Positions 1-11,793 of a stretch of 64,000 nt of DNA are shown piece after piece. The notes under the pieces are model-generated. The model was not told where the DNA came from. It did not search any database and saw only the letters and a program-made list of their open reading frames with translations. The stretch spans positions 72,901,871-72,965,870 of the forward strand of contig CM048842.1 in the NCBI GenBank assembly GCA_026545765.1, in the 5' to 3' direction. Both the position numbers and the translations under genes were made by a program. Each line of letters starts with the position of its first letter. The first letter of the stretch is position 1. The stretch is from Plantago major. Its lineage: Eukaryota > Streptophyta > Magnoliopsida > Lamiales > Plantaginaceae.

Positions 1-1768
1 TCACGTGTTAACAACCGTCATTATGACTAATACTACTACTAATCATGTGGACAATTTAACAACTTATATAACTACTACTCCATGCGGTCCATTAAAAGTC
101 TTCTAATAAGCTACTTTATCTTGATTTAAGTAAAATTAGTTAAATATTAGCTTGTAAGTGGTAGTATATTGATAAAGTTGTAAGTGGTTGATAAAGTAAA
201 TGAGAGATTGAATATAATGATGATAAAATAGGAAAGATAAATAATAAAGAATTAGATAGTGAGATAAAAAAATTTTTTTTTGGTCAAAAAGTTTATAACA
301 AAACACTAAAAAAGTAAAGTCATGAATTTTTTTTTTTTTTTTTTTTTTTTATGTAACAGGGAGTAAATTCCAACAGAAAGAATGAAACAAAACGTGATAC
401 ACTTGTAATAGACAGCAAAATCTCTGAGGAAAGCTCTGTCAAAAGCAAAAATGTTAGTGCGAGCAGTCTCATGTTGTGCTTAACAAGGGGTACATTAGTA
501 GTAATTACACATATTTAATTTATAAGTAGTACAGTTTTTCATGTGCATATGTCTATAATTATTCCTTAACTGTAATTCCATTTCCAATCTGTTCACTTAA
601 GTACAGTGTACGGTCATCAGCTTTTCCACAATTAGCACGAGTTAGTGACTGTCTTATTTTAAAACCTGGTCACCTTAATTTGTCTTAAGCTCTAACCCAG
701 CTACGGTCTCAGCACTTAATCCTTTTTTATGGAGTTAAGAAGGAATCTTTGGTGTAATTAGACGACATTTTCTGACAAGTAGAGTTGGATATTCTTGCCT
801 ACAATTTTGACAACCTTTTGATTCCACAAATTGGCCTTATGGCAGGCAAATTCTGATGGAGATTTCCCTGTGTTTTATTGTACTTAAAACGTCTATACTA
901 ATTTTGGTTTGTACTTAGTTTCTTCACGGGATTAATAGTACCAGATTGGATTAAGTACGATCAATTGAATATTGGAGTTCCTTAAAAGACTTTTGTTCGG
1001 ATTTAATTGTAAGAAGAAAACAATCAAAATTAAAGATGGGGGAAACTTTAGGTTCGAATTTTGCGTCTTTGGCTTGGTAACAGAAGTTTTAAATGTTAGC
1101 TTTCATTCTCAGTTTAAATACTGACAGGCTGTTTGGCATAGAGTTTAAAGAGACTATCATCTGTTAATTTTTTTCGGACATTTGATAATGCATTTAGAAT
1201 TCTACTTCTTTAAATCACTTTCAATTCTACTAAACCCTTATCTTTCTCTTTCTACCATACTATTTCTATCTCTTTACTTTTACAATTAAACTAAAAACTT
1301 CAAACCAATCGAATAATATTACGACCAATCAAATAACCTTAAAAAAATCAAGCCCATCACTTCTTTATTACACACTTCAATTCTTTCTTATACACCCTAT
1401 ATAACAACCATATAAACCTTATAAAATTTTAACTCTATACCAAACACAATTTTCTATAAATCACATTTAACTCAGTTCATATTCAGCAACTAAATGTTTT
1501 CATTAACTTAGTTTTTTAACTCTATAATAAACAGAAGGTGGATTGCCTAAAAAATAACAATATTAAATTTAATTTCACCGACACATTTGATAACTAGCTA
1601 TTTGATTAAATACACGTGAACATTAATGAATTAAAGTCATTACCAACATGACTATTAGTAATTGATTGATAGCTTCCCATTTGGCTGCTTTCAATCTTAA
1701 ATTTCAAATTGGATTCTGAAATCATTAAAAAAACTACTACAGTATTATATATTGTATTCTATGATATG
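1..1768. other. AT-rich intergenic DNA
   Basis: No coding region is convincing here. The stretch is AT-rich and holds a run of 24 T at 327-350 and one MITE-like inverted-repeat element at 1131-1446, listed separately. The short open frames have no recognisable domain and no codon bias. Confidence 0.7.
1131..1446. mobile_element. MITE-like element with terminal inverted repeats
   Basis: GTTTGGCATAGAGTTTAAA (1131-1149) is nearly the reverse complement of TTTAACTCTATACCAAACAC at 1427-1446. The interior is non-coding and very AT-rich. The GTTTGG termini recall hAT-type plant MITEs. I could not define a clean target duplication, so the exact ends may be a few bases further out (CAGGCT precedes the left repeat). 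Confidence 0.5.
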
Positions 1769-1781
1769 TGTCTATTTATCT
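1769..1781. repeat. Candidate left target-site duplication of the LINE
   Basis: TGTCTATTTATCT at 1769-1781 matches TGTTTATTTATCT at 38839-38851 in 12 of 13 bases. It is followed at once by a T-rich run (1782-1793), which is where the poly-A tail of a minus-strand LINE should lie. The motif is AT-rich, so chance similarity is possible. Confidence 0.55.
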
Positions 1782-2930
1782 TTTCTTTTTTTTCTGAAAA
1801 GATTAAAAAATTTATTGCCACAGGGAAAGAAATTAACAGAACATACGGAATGTTGAGTTCATCCCAATGTTTACAGAGAACAATACAAACAAACCATGGG
1901 GCTTCAAGCCAAAACAAGGATTGCATTACATACTTACTCCTCACTTAAAGAATTAAAAGGCGCAATCAGACAAAAACCAATATACCGCCTCAGTTCTTCC
2001 TCATTCCATGCTCAAATATTCAGCACACCTTTCGGGTAAATCTACCAATCATGATACTTGTAGTTTGGATTCACCATCTCCCCGTTCCTTGCGCAAGACC
2101 AACATGAAAATTTGATCGATCGCCTCAAAAATGTCCTCTGCTGTACGGGATTCTCCTTTGAATTTGTTTTCATTTCTTGCCTTCCATAGATGCCATATCG
2201 TGCTGTGCCAGAACATCAGCCAAACGTCTTTTGATTTTGCAGGGACCAGCTTGGAAAATTCCTCTAGATCTTCTGTCACCGTGTTCCTCCGTCCTGCGTT
2301 ACAATCCAGCAACTGTAAATCTTCTCCCAAACTGACACAGCAAACTCACATTCCAGAAATAAATGATCCACCGTTTCCTCCAAACTCGCCTCACACTGCT
2401 TGCAATCAGTTGGCTATCCAGCAAATAACACGTTCCTTTTTTTCAGATTCGGAAGCGTCGGGATTCTATTGAGCACAAGCTTCCATATAAACACATTTAT
2501 TTTCAAAGGAATCCGTTTGATCCACACGAGTTTCATCCAATCCATTTGCACTCCTGGCCTAAAATTCAGCCCATCCACTAGCTTCTCATAGCCAGCTTTT
2601 GCCGTGTAAGTCTGGTTCTTCGAATTCACCCAAATCCAGCCATCCTCTGTATCTGCTAAAAAACGGCACCTGTTCACAAATTCCATCAATTCTGTAACAA
2701 GATCAATCTCCCAAAGAAACAAACTCCTCCTCCACTCCCACTGACCAACTACCGCATCATTCTCTTTACCTACCAGATCAGCCACTTTACAATTTTTCTT
2801 GGACTCCAGACTATATAAACGAGGGAACAGAACACTCTCAGTTTTAGCCCATTATCAACCCAAGGCTCCTCCCAGAAACTTGTCCCCTTACCATTCCCAA
2901 TACTTCTTAAAATGTGAAATGCATGCAAAC
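1782..2930 (-). pseudogene. LINE ORF2 3' fragment: reverse-transcriptase zinc-binding region (zf-RVT type)
   Basis: This is the C-terminal end of a plant L1 LINE ORF2 on the minus strand. The translation shows the usual sequence of blocks: GNGKGTSFWEEPW near 2895, then WEWRR, then the segment ending KVWIKRIPLKINVFIWKL-like (WIKRIPLKINVFIWKL near 2490-2540). The last block, WHLWKARNENKFKG, lies near 2160-2210. At least two frame changes break it, one near 2830 and one between 2330 and 2414. Downstream of the stop (about 2049) the sequence is 3'-UTR-like and runs into the T-rich tract at 1782-1793. The upstream catalytic part of ORF2 is absent, and the sequence passes directly into the Athila element. 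Confidence 0.75.
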
Positions 2931-3011
2931 TATGTGAAATGCAATGAACGTAAATACTTACAAAACGTTCCTCTTCCTCCCAACAAGCGCTCGTTTATAG
3001 TCGTTGCCCGA

Positions 3012-6000
3012 CTATGCATCGATCTTCGGCAAGTCCAACATGTACGTCTCCGTCTGGTTGGCGTGTTGTTGATCTCCCGAGATGTAGGGTTTAACTCTGT
3101 GCCTGTTCACCTTGAAAATCCCCTTCGTCTTGTAGTCTAGCAACTGGATCAATCCATACGGATACACCTTGAGGACTTTGTACGGTCCTTTCCACTTGCT
3201 CCTCAACTTACCTGGGAACCACTTCAAACGAGAGTCGTACAGCAACACTTCCTGCCCTTCTTCGATCTGCTTGTTCCTGATGTGCTTGTCATGGTAAGCT
3301 TTTGTCTTCTCCTTGTACCGTAAACCTGATTCCGGATTTCAGTCAGCTAGTTGAGATCCAACAATCTCTTCTTCCCGCTTGCATCCAGATCGCAGTTTAG
3401 AGTCTTGATGGCCCACCATGCCAAGTGTTCTACTTCAAAAGGTAGGTGCCATGTCTTCCCGTAAACAATCCTGTATGGACTTGCTCCCAGCACTGTCTTA
3501 TACGTTGTTCGGTATGACCATAGAGCGTTCGGCAAGGCATGAGACCAATCCTTCTTGCTCAGCTTAACCACCCTCTCCAATATAGACTTGATCTGTATGT
3601 TGCTCACCTCCAACTTGCCCAGATGTTTGCGGATGATATGGGGTTGCTATCCTGTGTCTGATGTGAAACTTGCGCATACAATCCGCGAATAGCTTTTTGC
3701 AGAAATGTGTACCTCCATCGCTGATGATCGTCTTCGGTGTTCCATATCTGGCAAATATGTTCTCCTTGAGAAACTTCAGTATCATCAGTGCGTCGTTTGT
3801 TCTCGTGGCCTGTGCCTCCACTCACTTCGAGACATAGTCGAGTGCAACTAGTATGTACTCATTCCCATCTGACTTTGGAAATGGCCCCATGAAGTCTATA
3901 CCCTAGACGTCGAAGATTTCTGCCACACCAAATTGGTAGTCATAGGCATCTCGTCCCTTTTGCTGATGCTCCCTATTCTCTGGCACCTGTCACAATTCTT
4001 GCAGAAGGTTATTGCGTCCTTGTAGATCGTCTCCCAGTAGAATCCTGACTGAAGAACTTTGTGGGCGGTTTTCCTTGGCCCATAATGCCCTCCACACTCA
4101 AATTCGTGACAGTGTCTCAGTATGCTCTCCTGCTCGTGCTCCGGTACACATCTTCTGTAGACCATATCTCCTCCTTCCTTGAACAAATGCGGTGGCTCCC
4201 AGATGAAACCTCTGCTCTTTGTTATCAGAGCAATCTTATCTGTTAGTGTCCAATCCTTCTTCAGCACTCCACTTGTGAGAAAATTCACAATATCTGCATA
4301 CCACGGCTCCTTCTCAACACTGAAAACCTGTTCTCCAGGAAAATCATCATCGATTTCTTCTCCTTAGTTAGGTGCGGTGATCCTGGAGAGGTGATCTGCG
4401 ATACTGTTCTCTTTCCCTGGCCAGTCAACTATCTTGTAGTCAAACTGCTGCAACAGAAGTACCCATCGGATGAGTCTCGGCCTCGCGTCCGTCTTCGCTA
4501 TCAGATGTCTCAGTGCGGCGTGATCACTGTGGATAATAACCTGATATCCCACAATATAGCTCAGGAACTTCTCAAGGGCGAATACGACTACAGTAATTCC
4601 TTCTTCGTGGTGTAGTAGTTCCTCTACGCATCATTCATAGATTTGTTGGCGTAGTAGATTGCTCTGAATTGCTTGTCCACCTTCTGTCCTAATACAGCTC
4701 CAACAACAAAGTCCGATGCATCACACATTATCTCAAATGGGATCTCCCAGTTGGGTGCAATCATAATTGGAGAGGTTACCAGCTTCTCTTTCAGGCTTCT
4801 CCATGCCTTCATACAATCTTCGTCGAAATCAAATTTGACGTCCTTCCTCAGTAGATTGTTGAGAGGTTTAGCTTCCACTGACAAGTCCTTGATAAACCTC
4901 CTATGAAAGTTGATGTGCCCCAAGAAGGATTGAAGTTCCTTAATATTGGTTGGCGGCGGTAACTTCGATATCGTCTCCACCTTCGCTTCGTCCACCTTGA
5001 TCCCTTCCTTTGAAATAATATGTCCCAGCACTATTCCTTTCTTCACCATAAAAGTACTCTTCTCCCAGCTCAGAGTCAGATTGCACTCGATGTATCTTTC
5101 CAGAACCAGTGACAACTTCTGAAGACAGTCTCCGAACGAGTTTCCAAACACTGAGAAGTTATCCATGAACACTTCTATGAACTTCCCCACCATGCCGCTG
5201 AATATAGATAGCATGCACCTTTGGAAGGTAGCTGGCGCGTTGCATAACCCAAACGGCATCCTCCTATAAGCAAACGTTCCAAAGGGGCAGGTAAAAGTAG
5301 TCTTCTCCTGGTCTTCAAGTGCAATGGGGATTTGGAAAAATCCAGATAACCCGTCCAAGAAACAGTAATACTCATGCCCTGTCAAACTGTCCAGCATCTG
5401 ATCCATAAAAAGTAGGGGAAGTGGTCCTTCCTTGTAGCTGCATTCAGTCTCCTGTAGTCGATACACATCCTCCATCTTGTAGCAATCCTTGTCGCGATAT
5501 TGTCCTTTACCGTTATTCCTGACTTCTTAGGAACCACGTGTATTGGACTCACCTAATTGCTGCTCTCAATAGGGTAGATCAGCCCGTTGTTCATAAGCTT
5601 GTGGATCTCCTTCTTCACCACTTCCATTACCACTGGATTCTGTCTCCTCTGAGGTTACCTTACTGGCTTAGCTCATTCATCCAGTGTAATAATATGTATG
5701 CACCTTACGGGGCTGATCCCCTAGATGTCGGTTATATCCCATCCTATTGCTTCCTCATACTTCTTCAACACCTCTACTAACTTCTCTTCCTGATCCTTAG
5801 TCAAAGATGAAGATATAATGACAGGAAAGAACTCGTCGTCAGAGAAGAAAACGTACTTGCGATCTGCTGGTAGCGGTTTGAGTTCCGGTTTTGACCGTAG
5901 CACTTCCTCCAATCCAAATTTTGGTGGCTCGTCCTTCTCCTGTTTCTCCATTGTTTCCATAGCATATAGTTGTTCGAGCCTCTCATACTGTTCTATGTCA

Positions 6001-6128
6001 AAGTCTTCTTCATCCTCCTCTATCAGATCTGGCATCAAATATCCAAACTCGACTTCGTCTCCAAGGAGGAAATCATCTGCGCTTTCCCAATATCCTCTCT
6101 ATATCCTCTTTCCTTCTTCTAGGAGTTC
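3012..6128 (-). pseudogene. Athila pol remnant: reverse transcriptase, RNase H, integrase
   Basis: Read on the minus strand, the domains follow in order but in several frames. They are the pre-RT region (5721-6038), reverse transcriptase (4624-5475), RNase H (4364-4552, ending RWVLLLQQFDYKIVDWPGKE), integrase zinc-binding HHCC region (3896-4288, with CKNCDRC), integrase core (3347-3821, with DGGTHF and HPQTSGQ), and a C-terminal segment (3012-3248). Stops and frameshifts separate all blocks. The catalytic motif, expected as FMDD in this clade, reads FMDN (near 5150-5165), so the second aspartate is lost. The enzyme could not work even if the frames were joined. The 5' part of the same frame resumes at 12873, beyond the Sirevirus insertion. 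Confidence 0.85.
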
Positions 6129-6133
6129 ACCTT
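6129..6133. repeat. Target-site duplication ACCTT, left copy
   Basis: ACCTT directly precedes the 5' LTR of the Sirevirus-like element. The same five bases directly follow its 3' LTR at 12868-12872. A perfect 5-bp duplication confirms insertion of this element into Athila. Confidence 0.9.
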
Positions 6134-7220
6134 TGAAAGTGCAAGTTGCACTTGATTAGATAATCTTATCTTTCATGATTCAGTTCAATGTTTGTGTTTG
6201 TTGTTGTTGTTTGTGAACTGCAGGATTTCAATGTTGTGCAACATTGCGAAATAGTGCCGATACAATGTTGGAACAACATTACAGACAACAACAGACAACA
6301 TAGAAACAAGCAGGCCAATTAAACTGATGACTTGGACTGGAAGCAATCAATTTGAATTTCTGCAGGAATAAGGAAAGAGTTTGAGTTGCTTTGGACACAA
6401 GGAATGCAATCTAAAAAAAAGGAAAGAGTTTGACAAGTTATGGGCACCTTGAAAGAAAAGAAGGAAATAAAAGATTCTCTAGAGTAATCTTGGAAAGATT
6501 TTCCAGCCAGCCAGATACAGAGAAACAACGTTAGTTTCTTCCTGCTGAGATCCCGGATCATCACATATGTACAGGAAGAAACTAGTTGCAAGAAGAATAC
6601 AAGGTTAAAGAGAGAATCTTTCAAGAAGATTGTTGAAGAAAGCAAGAAGGAAATATATTGTTGAAGACACTAATATGGGAATTTCCTTCTAGCTAAATAT
6701 TGAAGAAAACAAGACAAAGAAAATTGCCTTTGCTGAGATCCAATTGCCTTTCGACTTGGATGGGAGCTGTCGATATCTCGAGTATATATACAAGGATTCA
6801 GCCGAGAAATGGTGAAGCCTTTTTTATGATTAATCAAGATTTTATTAAAGAGTTTAGGCTTCTTGTTTTCTGCTAGCTTTGGAGTTTGTCTAAGAGTATT
6901 CATTGTTGGAATAACTCTTTCAAACATCGACCTAGAATAGCTTTTACTGTTAGTTCTTCTAGGGCTAGTTTTGGTTGTTTAATCAATCATCTGTGATTGT
7001 ATTAAACCTAGTTGATTATATCTACTTTTCCTGTCAGTAGATATTTTGCCTAAAGGCGTGGCCAACATTTTTATATATGTTGGCTTGGTAATAAAAGTTT
7101 CATTCATATTCATCCGTTGCGTTTTGTTTACTGTGTTGAAGACATTGTTCAACAACATTGTTGGCAACATTGTCTGTTGATCTTGTTCCAAGTACCAATC
7201 CGGGATCCTACGTTCTAACA
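6134..7220 (+). repeat. 5' LTR of the Sirevirus-like element
   Basis: It begins TGAAAGTGCAAGTTGCAC and ends CTACGTTCTAACA, and the same ends occur at 11794 and 12867. A TATA box (TATATATA, 6783-6790) fits a promoter. The LTR carries the dyad CAATGTTG-TG-CAACATTG at 6229-6246 and further copies near 6263-6280 and 7140-7175. Confidence 0.9.
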
Positions 7221-7222
7221 AG

Positions 7223-7234
7223 TGGCATCAGAGC
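7223..7234 (+). other. Primer binding site (initiator Met tRNA type)
   Basis: TGGCATCAGAGC lies two bases after the 5' LTR. It resembles the usual copia PBS TGGTATCAGAGC with one difference (C for T at base 5). Confidence 0.8.
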
Positions 7235-7251
7235 CAGCCACCTAACTACTG

Positions 7252-8351
7252 GTGTCTGGATTTGGTACTACTACAATGGATGTTGTAAACTCAAGTGTCT
7301 ACAGGCCACCTATGCTTGATGGATCGAACTACCACTACTGGAAAATCAGGATGAGGACATACATCAAGTCCATTGAAGGTCGAGCTTGGAGATATGTTCT
7401 TGAAGGATTTGTCTGGCCTACTGAAGGACCTGATGCTGATGGAGATATTGTTCCCATACCTGAAGAACGGTTCATTACAGATGACTTTCTTTTAAGCTCT
7501 TACAATGAAAAAGCTTTAAATGCCATTTTTGGACATGTTGATGCTCATATGTTTAAAATCATTCAAACTTGCACTACTGCTAAACAAGCTTGGGACTTAC
7601 TTCAGAATCATTGTGAAGGTGATAATAGTGTCAAACAAACTAAACTTCGAATGCTTTGGTCAAAATTTGAAAATCTAAGAATGGAAGAAGCTGAAACCAT
7701 TGATTCTTATTTTGAAAAGCTTTTGACTTTGTCTAATGATGTTCAACTTCTTGGTGATGCCATTTCCAACAAGCAACTGATTTCTAAAGCCAGTCGTTCT
7801 CTCTCTCTTCAAAATTTGACACTAAAGTTACTATTTTGGAAGACACTCACAATCTGGCTACTATGGATTTTCATACCTTGATGAACAATTTGAAATTTTT
7901 TGAGATAATTGATAACGAAAGAAAAGGTACAAAAATCCTTAGTATGTCCCTTCACTCTAAATCTAAAGCTAAAGTTACTGAGCTTGAAAGCAGTAGTGAT
8001 GATTCTGATGACATGACTGAAGAAGCCTACAATGACTTGGTTAGGAAAATTGAGAAACTTAGATTCAGGAAGAATTCTAATAGAGGCTCTTCGAGCAACT
8101 CAAAAGGAACTAGAAATTTCAAAAAGAAAACTGGTGTGTCTAACTCTAGCCCTAGTCTTAGTAAACTTAGTAAAGTTAGATGTTTTGAATGTCAATGATG
8201 GGGGCATTATCAGAATGAATGTGCTAACACTCTTCGAAAGGAGAAAAAGACTATGCTTGCTTGTCTCAGTGATGTTTCAGATGACGAACAGGAAGATGAT
8301 GATCCAGAAGTTCATGCCAAAGCCCTATCTTCTGTTCTGAACAATGTTTAG
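7252..8351 (+). pseudogene. Sirevirus gag remnant (DUF4219/UBN2 and CCHC zinc knuckle)
   Basis: Capsid protein of a copia element. The N-terminal DUF4219-like stretch (RPPMLDGSNYHYWKIRM, residues about 19-35) leads into the UBN2 region (TAKQAWDLLQNHCEG and LRMLWSKFENLRMEE). The first frame runs 7252-7881 and is followed by a shifted frame from about 7836 with an acidic stretch (SSSDDSDDMTEEAYNDLVRKIEKL). The zinc knuckle is easy to see: CFEC, then WGHYQNEC, which gives the C-x2-C-x4-H-x4-C spacing, but the second spacer position is a TGA stop (about 8196-8198). The frame stops again at 8349-8351. One frameshift and at least two stops make it non-functional. Confidence 0.85.
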
Positions 8352-8384
8352 AAACAATGTTGGTCCAACATTGATGGTCCAACA

Positions 8385-9563
8385 TTGACAAAACAAGTCT
8401 TTTTCGACTATTATGATTCTCAAAACTGTGAAACACTTTTCTGGACTAACCCTGAGGAATCAGTTTCTACTAATGTTTTGTGTCTACATGATTCAGTTGA
8501 TCTATCTGCAGATTATCACTGGGAAGAGCTGAAACTGATGAATGAAAACAATGTTGAGTCAACATTGACATCAACATTGTCTGTTTTCAAAACTGTCTCT
8601 TCTGATGTCTCTGTCCAGAAAGGCACTGTACCCAAGAATAAACAGGTTGTTGCAGAAACTGAACAGGTTACATACACTACTCCTGAGAAAACTGATACTG
8701 AACCTGAAAAGGTGTCTAAACCAAGAACTCCAGCTGGTGTACAAGGAGAAATTGTCAATGTTGACAGCAATGATGACACAACATTGAGCTCAACATCACA
8801 GGCAGAAATTCCATCTGATGGTACCCATGAGATGAGCATGATAGGCGAACCCAACACTCCTATGGCTAATGGTCTTATGCTCAGCAAAATCGATGTTGGA
8901 GATGATGTTGACCCAACATTGTACAGAACAATGACTCACAGCCTTCTATATCTATCAACCAGCATACCTGACATCATGTTTTATGTGTGCGTTTGTGCCA
9001 GGTATCAGTTTAACCCTAAAATCCCACACCTGATTGTTCTTAAAAGATTTTTCATATATATATCGAGAAATGTTAATCTTAGATTATGGTATGCATGTGA
9101 TATGGGATTTAGTGATTCTGATTGGGCTGGTGATCTAGATGATAGAAAATACACTAGTGGAGGTTGCTTTTATCTTGATTCTAATTTAATGTCATGGTAT
9201 TGCAAGAAACAGAACAATGTGTCACTCTCATATGTTGAATCTGAACATGTAACATCTGGGAGTTGTGTTACTCAATTGATATGGGTGAAAAATATGCTGC
9301 ATGACTTTGGTCGACAATGTGATACCTTGTTGATGTTCTGTCATGACCTTAGTGCCATAAATAATTTTAAGAAGCCTGTTTTGCACTCACGCACAAAACA
9401 CATAGACATTAGGCATAATTTTCTTAAGGATATGGTCAATCTGCAAGTAATAGTCATACAACACTTAGATACAACCAATCAACTTGCAGATATTTTTACC
9501 AAGCCTTTAGATTGTGAGAGATTCTTCAGTCTTAGGAGATCTCTTGATTTGTGCTCTTTGTGA
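8385..9563 (+). pseudogene. Sirevirus gag-pol deletion fusion ending in copia RNase H
   Basis: An open frame of 392 codons. Its first half (to about 8840) is hydrophilic, rich in S, T, E and D, and resembles the linker beyond the zinc knuckle. From about 8855 it changes to the end of copia pol: the TPM and LYRTMTHSLLYL blocks, then RNase H with GFSDSDWAGDLDDRKYTSGGC, SLSYVESEH and the C-terminal TKHIDIRHNFLKD and LADIFTKPL. Protease, integrase and most of reverse transcriptase are missing between the halves, yet the frame is kept across the join. The most likely history is one large in-frame deletion. The start at 8385 is simply the first ATG after the last gag stop. Confidence 0.8.
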
Positions 9564-11793
9564 TCTTCGATGTTGAAACCAGTGTTGACTCAACATCACA
9601 ACACCGCAGCAGAAAGTGATGTGTTTTTGTTGGCTTTTTTTTTTTTTTGTGTGTGTCTATGTGCTTTCTGCTTCAGATCGGTCTGGTCGTTCTCGCTTTG
9701 TAGCTTACAGTGGTGATGCTTAGGGTTTGAAAGGCTATTTGAAACCAAGGTTGAAAGGATCGAGTCTCTGTGTGTTTGCTTTATGTAAAACCCACTTTTG
9801 CTTTGGCTATTTTTACTGTAGACTGACTCGCACTTGATGTTGCCTCCTGTCCTTTATGCTTAATAAATCTAATGACTTATGATAAAAAGGGCTCGAAGTG
9901 TTTCCGTCGAGGATCGTGTTGGGCAGGTTTCAAATACTATCCAGATATCGACGTGGCCAATGTGTCATATGTCGTGAGGGTTGATGGCCTGTACTGGAAA
10001 CCGACACGCACAAAAGTGTCGATTCTCGTAATGCTGCTGGTTCACTTTCTGAGTACCAAATTACCCAATGTAGTCAAATTAGTGATTTTATGCCATGAGA
10101 CGTGTGTTTGCCTAACTCCGCATAGGCTTCGGCTTTGGAGCGGATTCATACGTGTTCTAATTATTTGACATGGTTCACGGTCTCATGGTCACCCCCACTC
10201 AAACTTATTCTAATCGTTCAATTTACTTTTTGAGGCAAAGTTGAGTGTGTTTCTTTGGTATTCCTTTCTCTTTCTGTCTTTGCCTGCAGCATCAGTGGTG
10301 TTAATCGAATCTGCACATTTTGAGACTTGGTTTCCTGGCTGACTTACATTAAGAGTGGTCTGATTTCCCGATGTTGTCATCAATGTTGAGTCAACATGCT
10401 GGTCAACATTGGCTGTCCTTGGAGTACTTTGTGACTTATATTTGCTCTTTTTTATATGTGCTTCTCTATCTGACCTTTCTGTGTGTTTTAGGGTTTGAGG
10501 GGGAGTAGGTCTGAGGTGTTTCAGGTCTAAGGTGTTTCATTGGGGTTTGGGGTTTTTGCTTTCCTGTTCTTGCATTTCAAGTCATTATTTAAGATCAAGA
10601 TTTTTGGTCAACCTCCCTAGGGTTTATCTGTTTATCTGATTACTATGACTTGACGGATAACTGTTTTACTTGCAACTTTAATCTTTTATTAACAGTTATG
10701 CACAGTTTCTGTAGCATTGATATATATTTGCAGGATCTTTTAAGGCAAACCCAACAACGCCCATCATGACCATCCACTCTTATCCTAACACTTCTCTCCA
10801 GCTAATCCAACCTCTATTCCTTATTACTGCCCTCCAGCCGATCCAAACTCTTTTCCTGCTTTTGCTATCACCTTGGCTGCCAGTGTTGAACTCAATGTTT
10901 TCAACATCATTCTCCAACATTGCACAGCTCTTATTGCAGGTCCTATAGTCCACAACTCAGTATTGCACTGATTGCATGTCTTCTTGTCTCCTTCTGTGAA
11001 CTTGGTTGAATAATCTGAGAGATATCTTTCTTCTCAAAAAAGGGGGAGAAGAGAAGCGATTGAACAAAAAGCTAACATACTTTATTTTGTTATATTGCTC
11101 TCGTCTAATGTTGAGGGGGAATTCTGTAGTTTCATGCCTGTTATATTTGTTTGTTTCTAACAAGTTTGTTCAGGTGTGTTTTTGTGAAGAAAGACAAAGG
11201 GGGAGATTGAATAGTGTAGTGTTGACTGCAATGTTGTGTCAACATTGCGCATTTACTTTGTTTATCGCACTTATACCGCGATTCTACGCAAGTTTGTCTT
11301 TATTCACTAACTCTGAAAGTGTGAATTGTCAAAAGAAGTATGATATGATGCCCATGATGAGTTCAAAGGAGATGAGTAGACAAATAAATAAGAGGGAGTT
11401 TGAAAGTGCATATTTACAGCAATGTTGAATTCTGTGTTGACTCAACATTGTCCATCAGCATTGATCGATTGCACTTTATCTTTCAGTTCCCAACAAAGGA
11501 TTCCTCTTGACTTGTTTAAATCCTACTTGTTCGATTTGACTAACAAACTGGTTTTAGGTTGTGTGAAGAAAGGTCAGAATTAAGGGGGTGATTGAAAGTG
11601 CGATTTATTGCACTTTGTTTAGTAATTCAACCTTTCTTCGTAACATAACCGGTTCAATGTTTGTAGTTGTTTTTCTATGAATATTTTATAGGATATATCA
11701 AGTTGGGCTTAAACATGCTTAATGGATCAAAAGGAATCAATGAGCCCAAAGGAATGATATTGCTTGATGAAAGACTAAGATTAAGGAGGAGAT
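9564..11793 (+). other. Long non-coding 3' region of the Sirevirus-like element with repeated polypurine tracts
   Basis: No conserved protein is seen, though an open frame of 98 codons at 9872-10168 is present with no recognised domain. In Sireviruses this is where an env-like gene may sit. The region holds a T-rich run near 9638-9650, many CAATGTTG/CAACATTG words, and several G-rich polypurine tracts (near 10497-10506, 11038-11052, 11113-11121, 11197-11207, 11390-11399, 11583-11588 and 11783-11792). The last one primes plus-strand synthesis at the real 3' LTR. Confidence 0.65.

Noticed and set aside
9872-10168. Open frame of 98 codons in the 3' region of the Sirevirus-like element, a candidate env-like or extra gene
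   Set aside because: No signal peptide, coiled coil or known domain is seen, and it lies in an otherwise stop-filled region. I list it only as part of the non-coding 3' region.
11006-11428. 140-codon open frame on the plus strand before the Sirevirus 3' LTR
   Set aside because: It runs across purine tracts and repeat modules and has no domain. The frame looks accidental.
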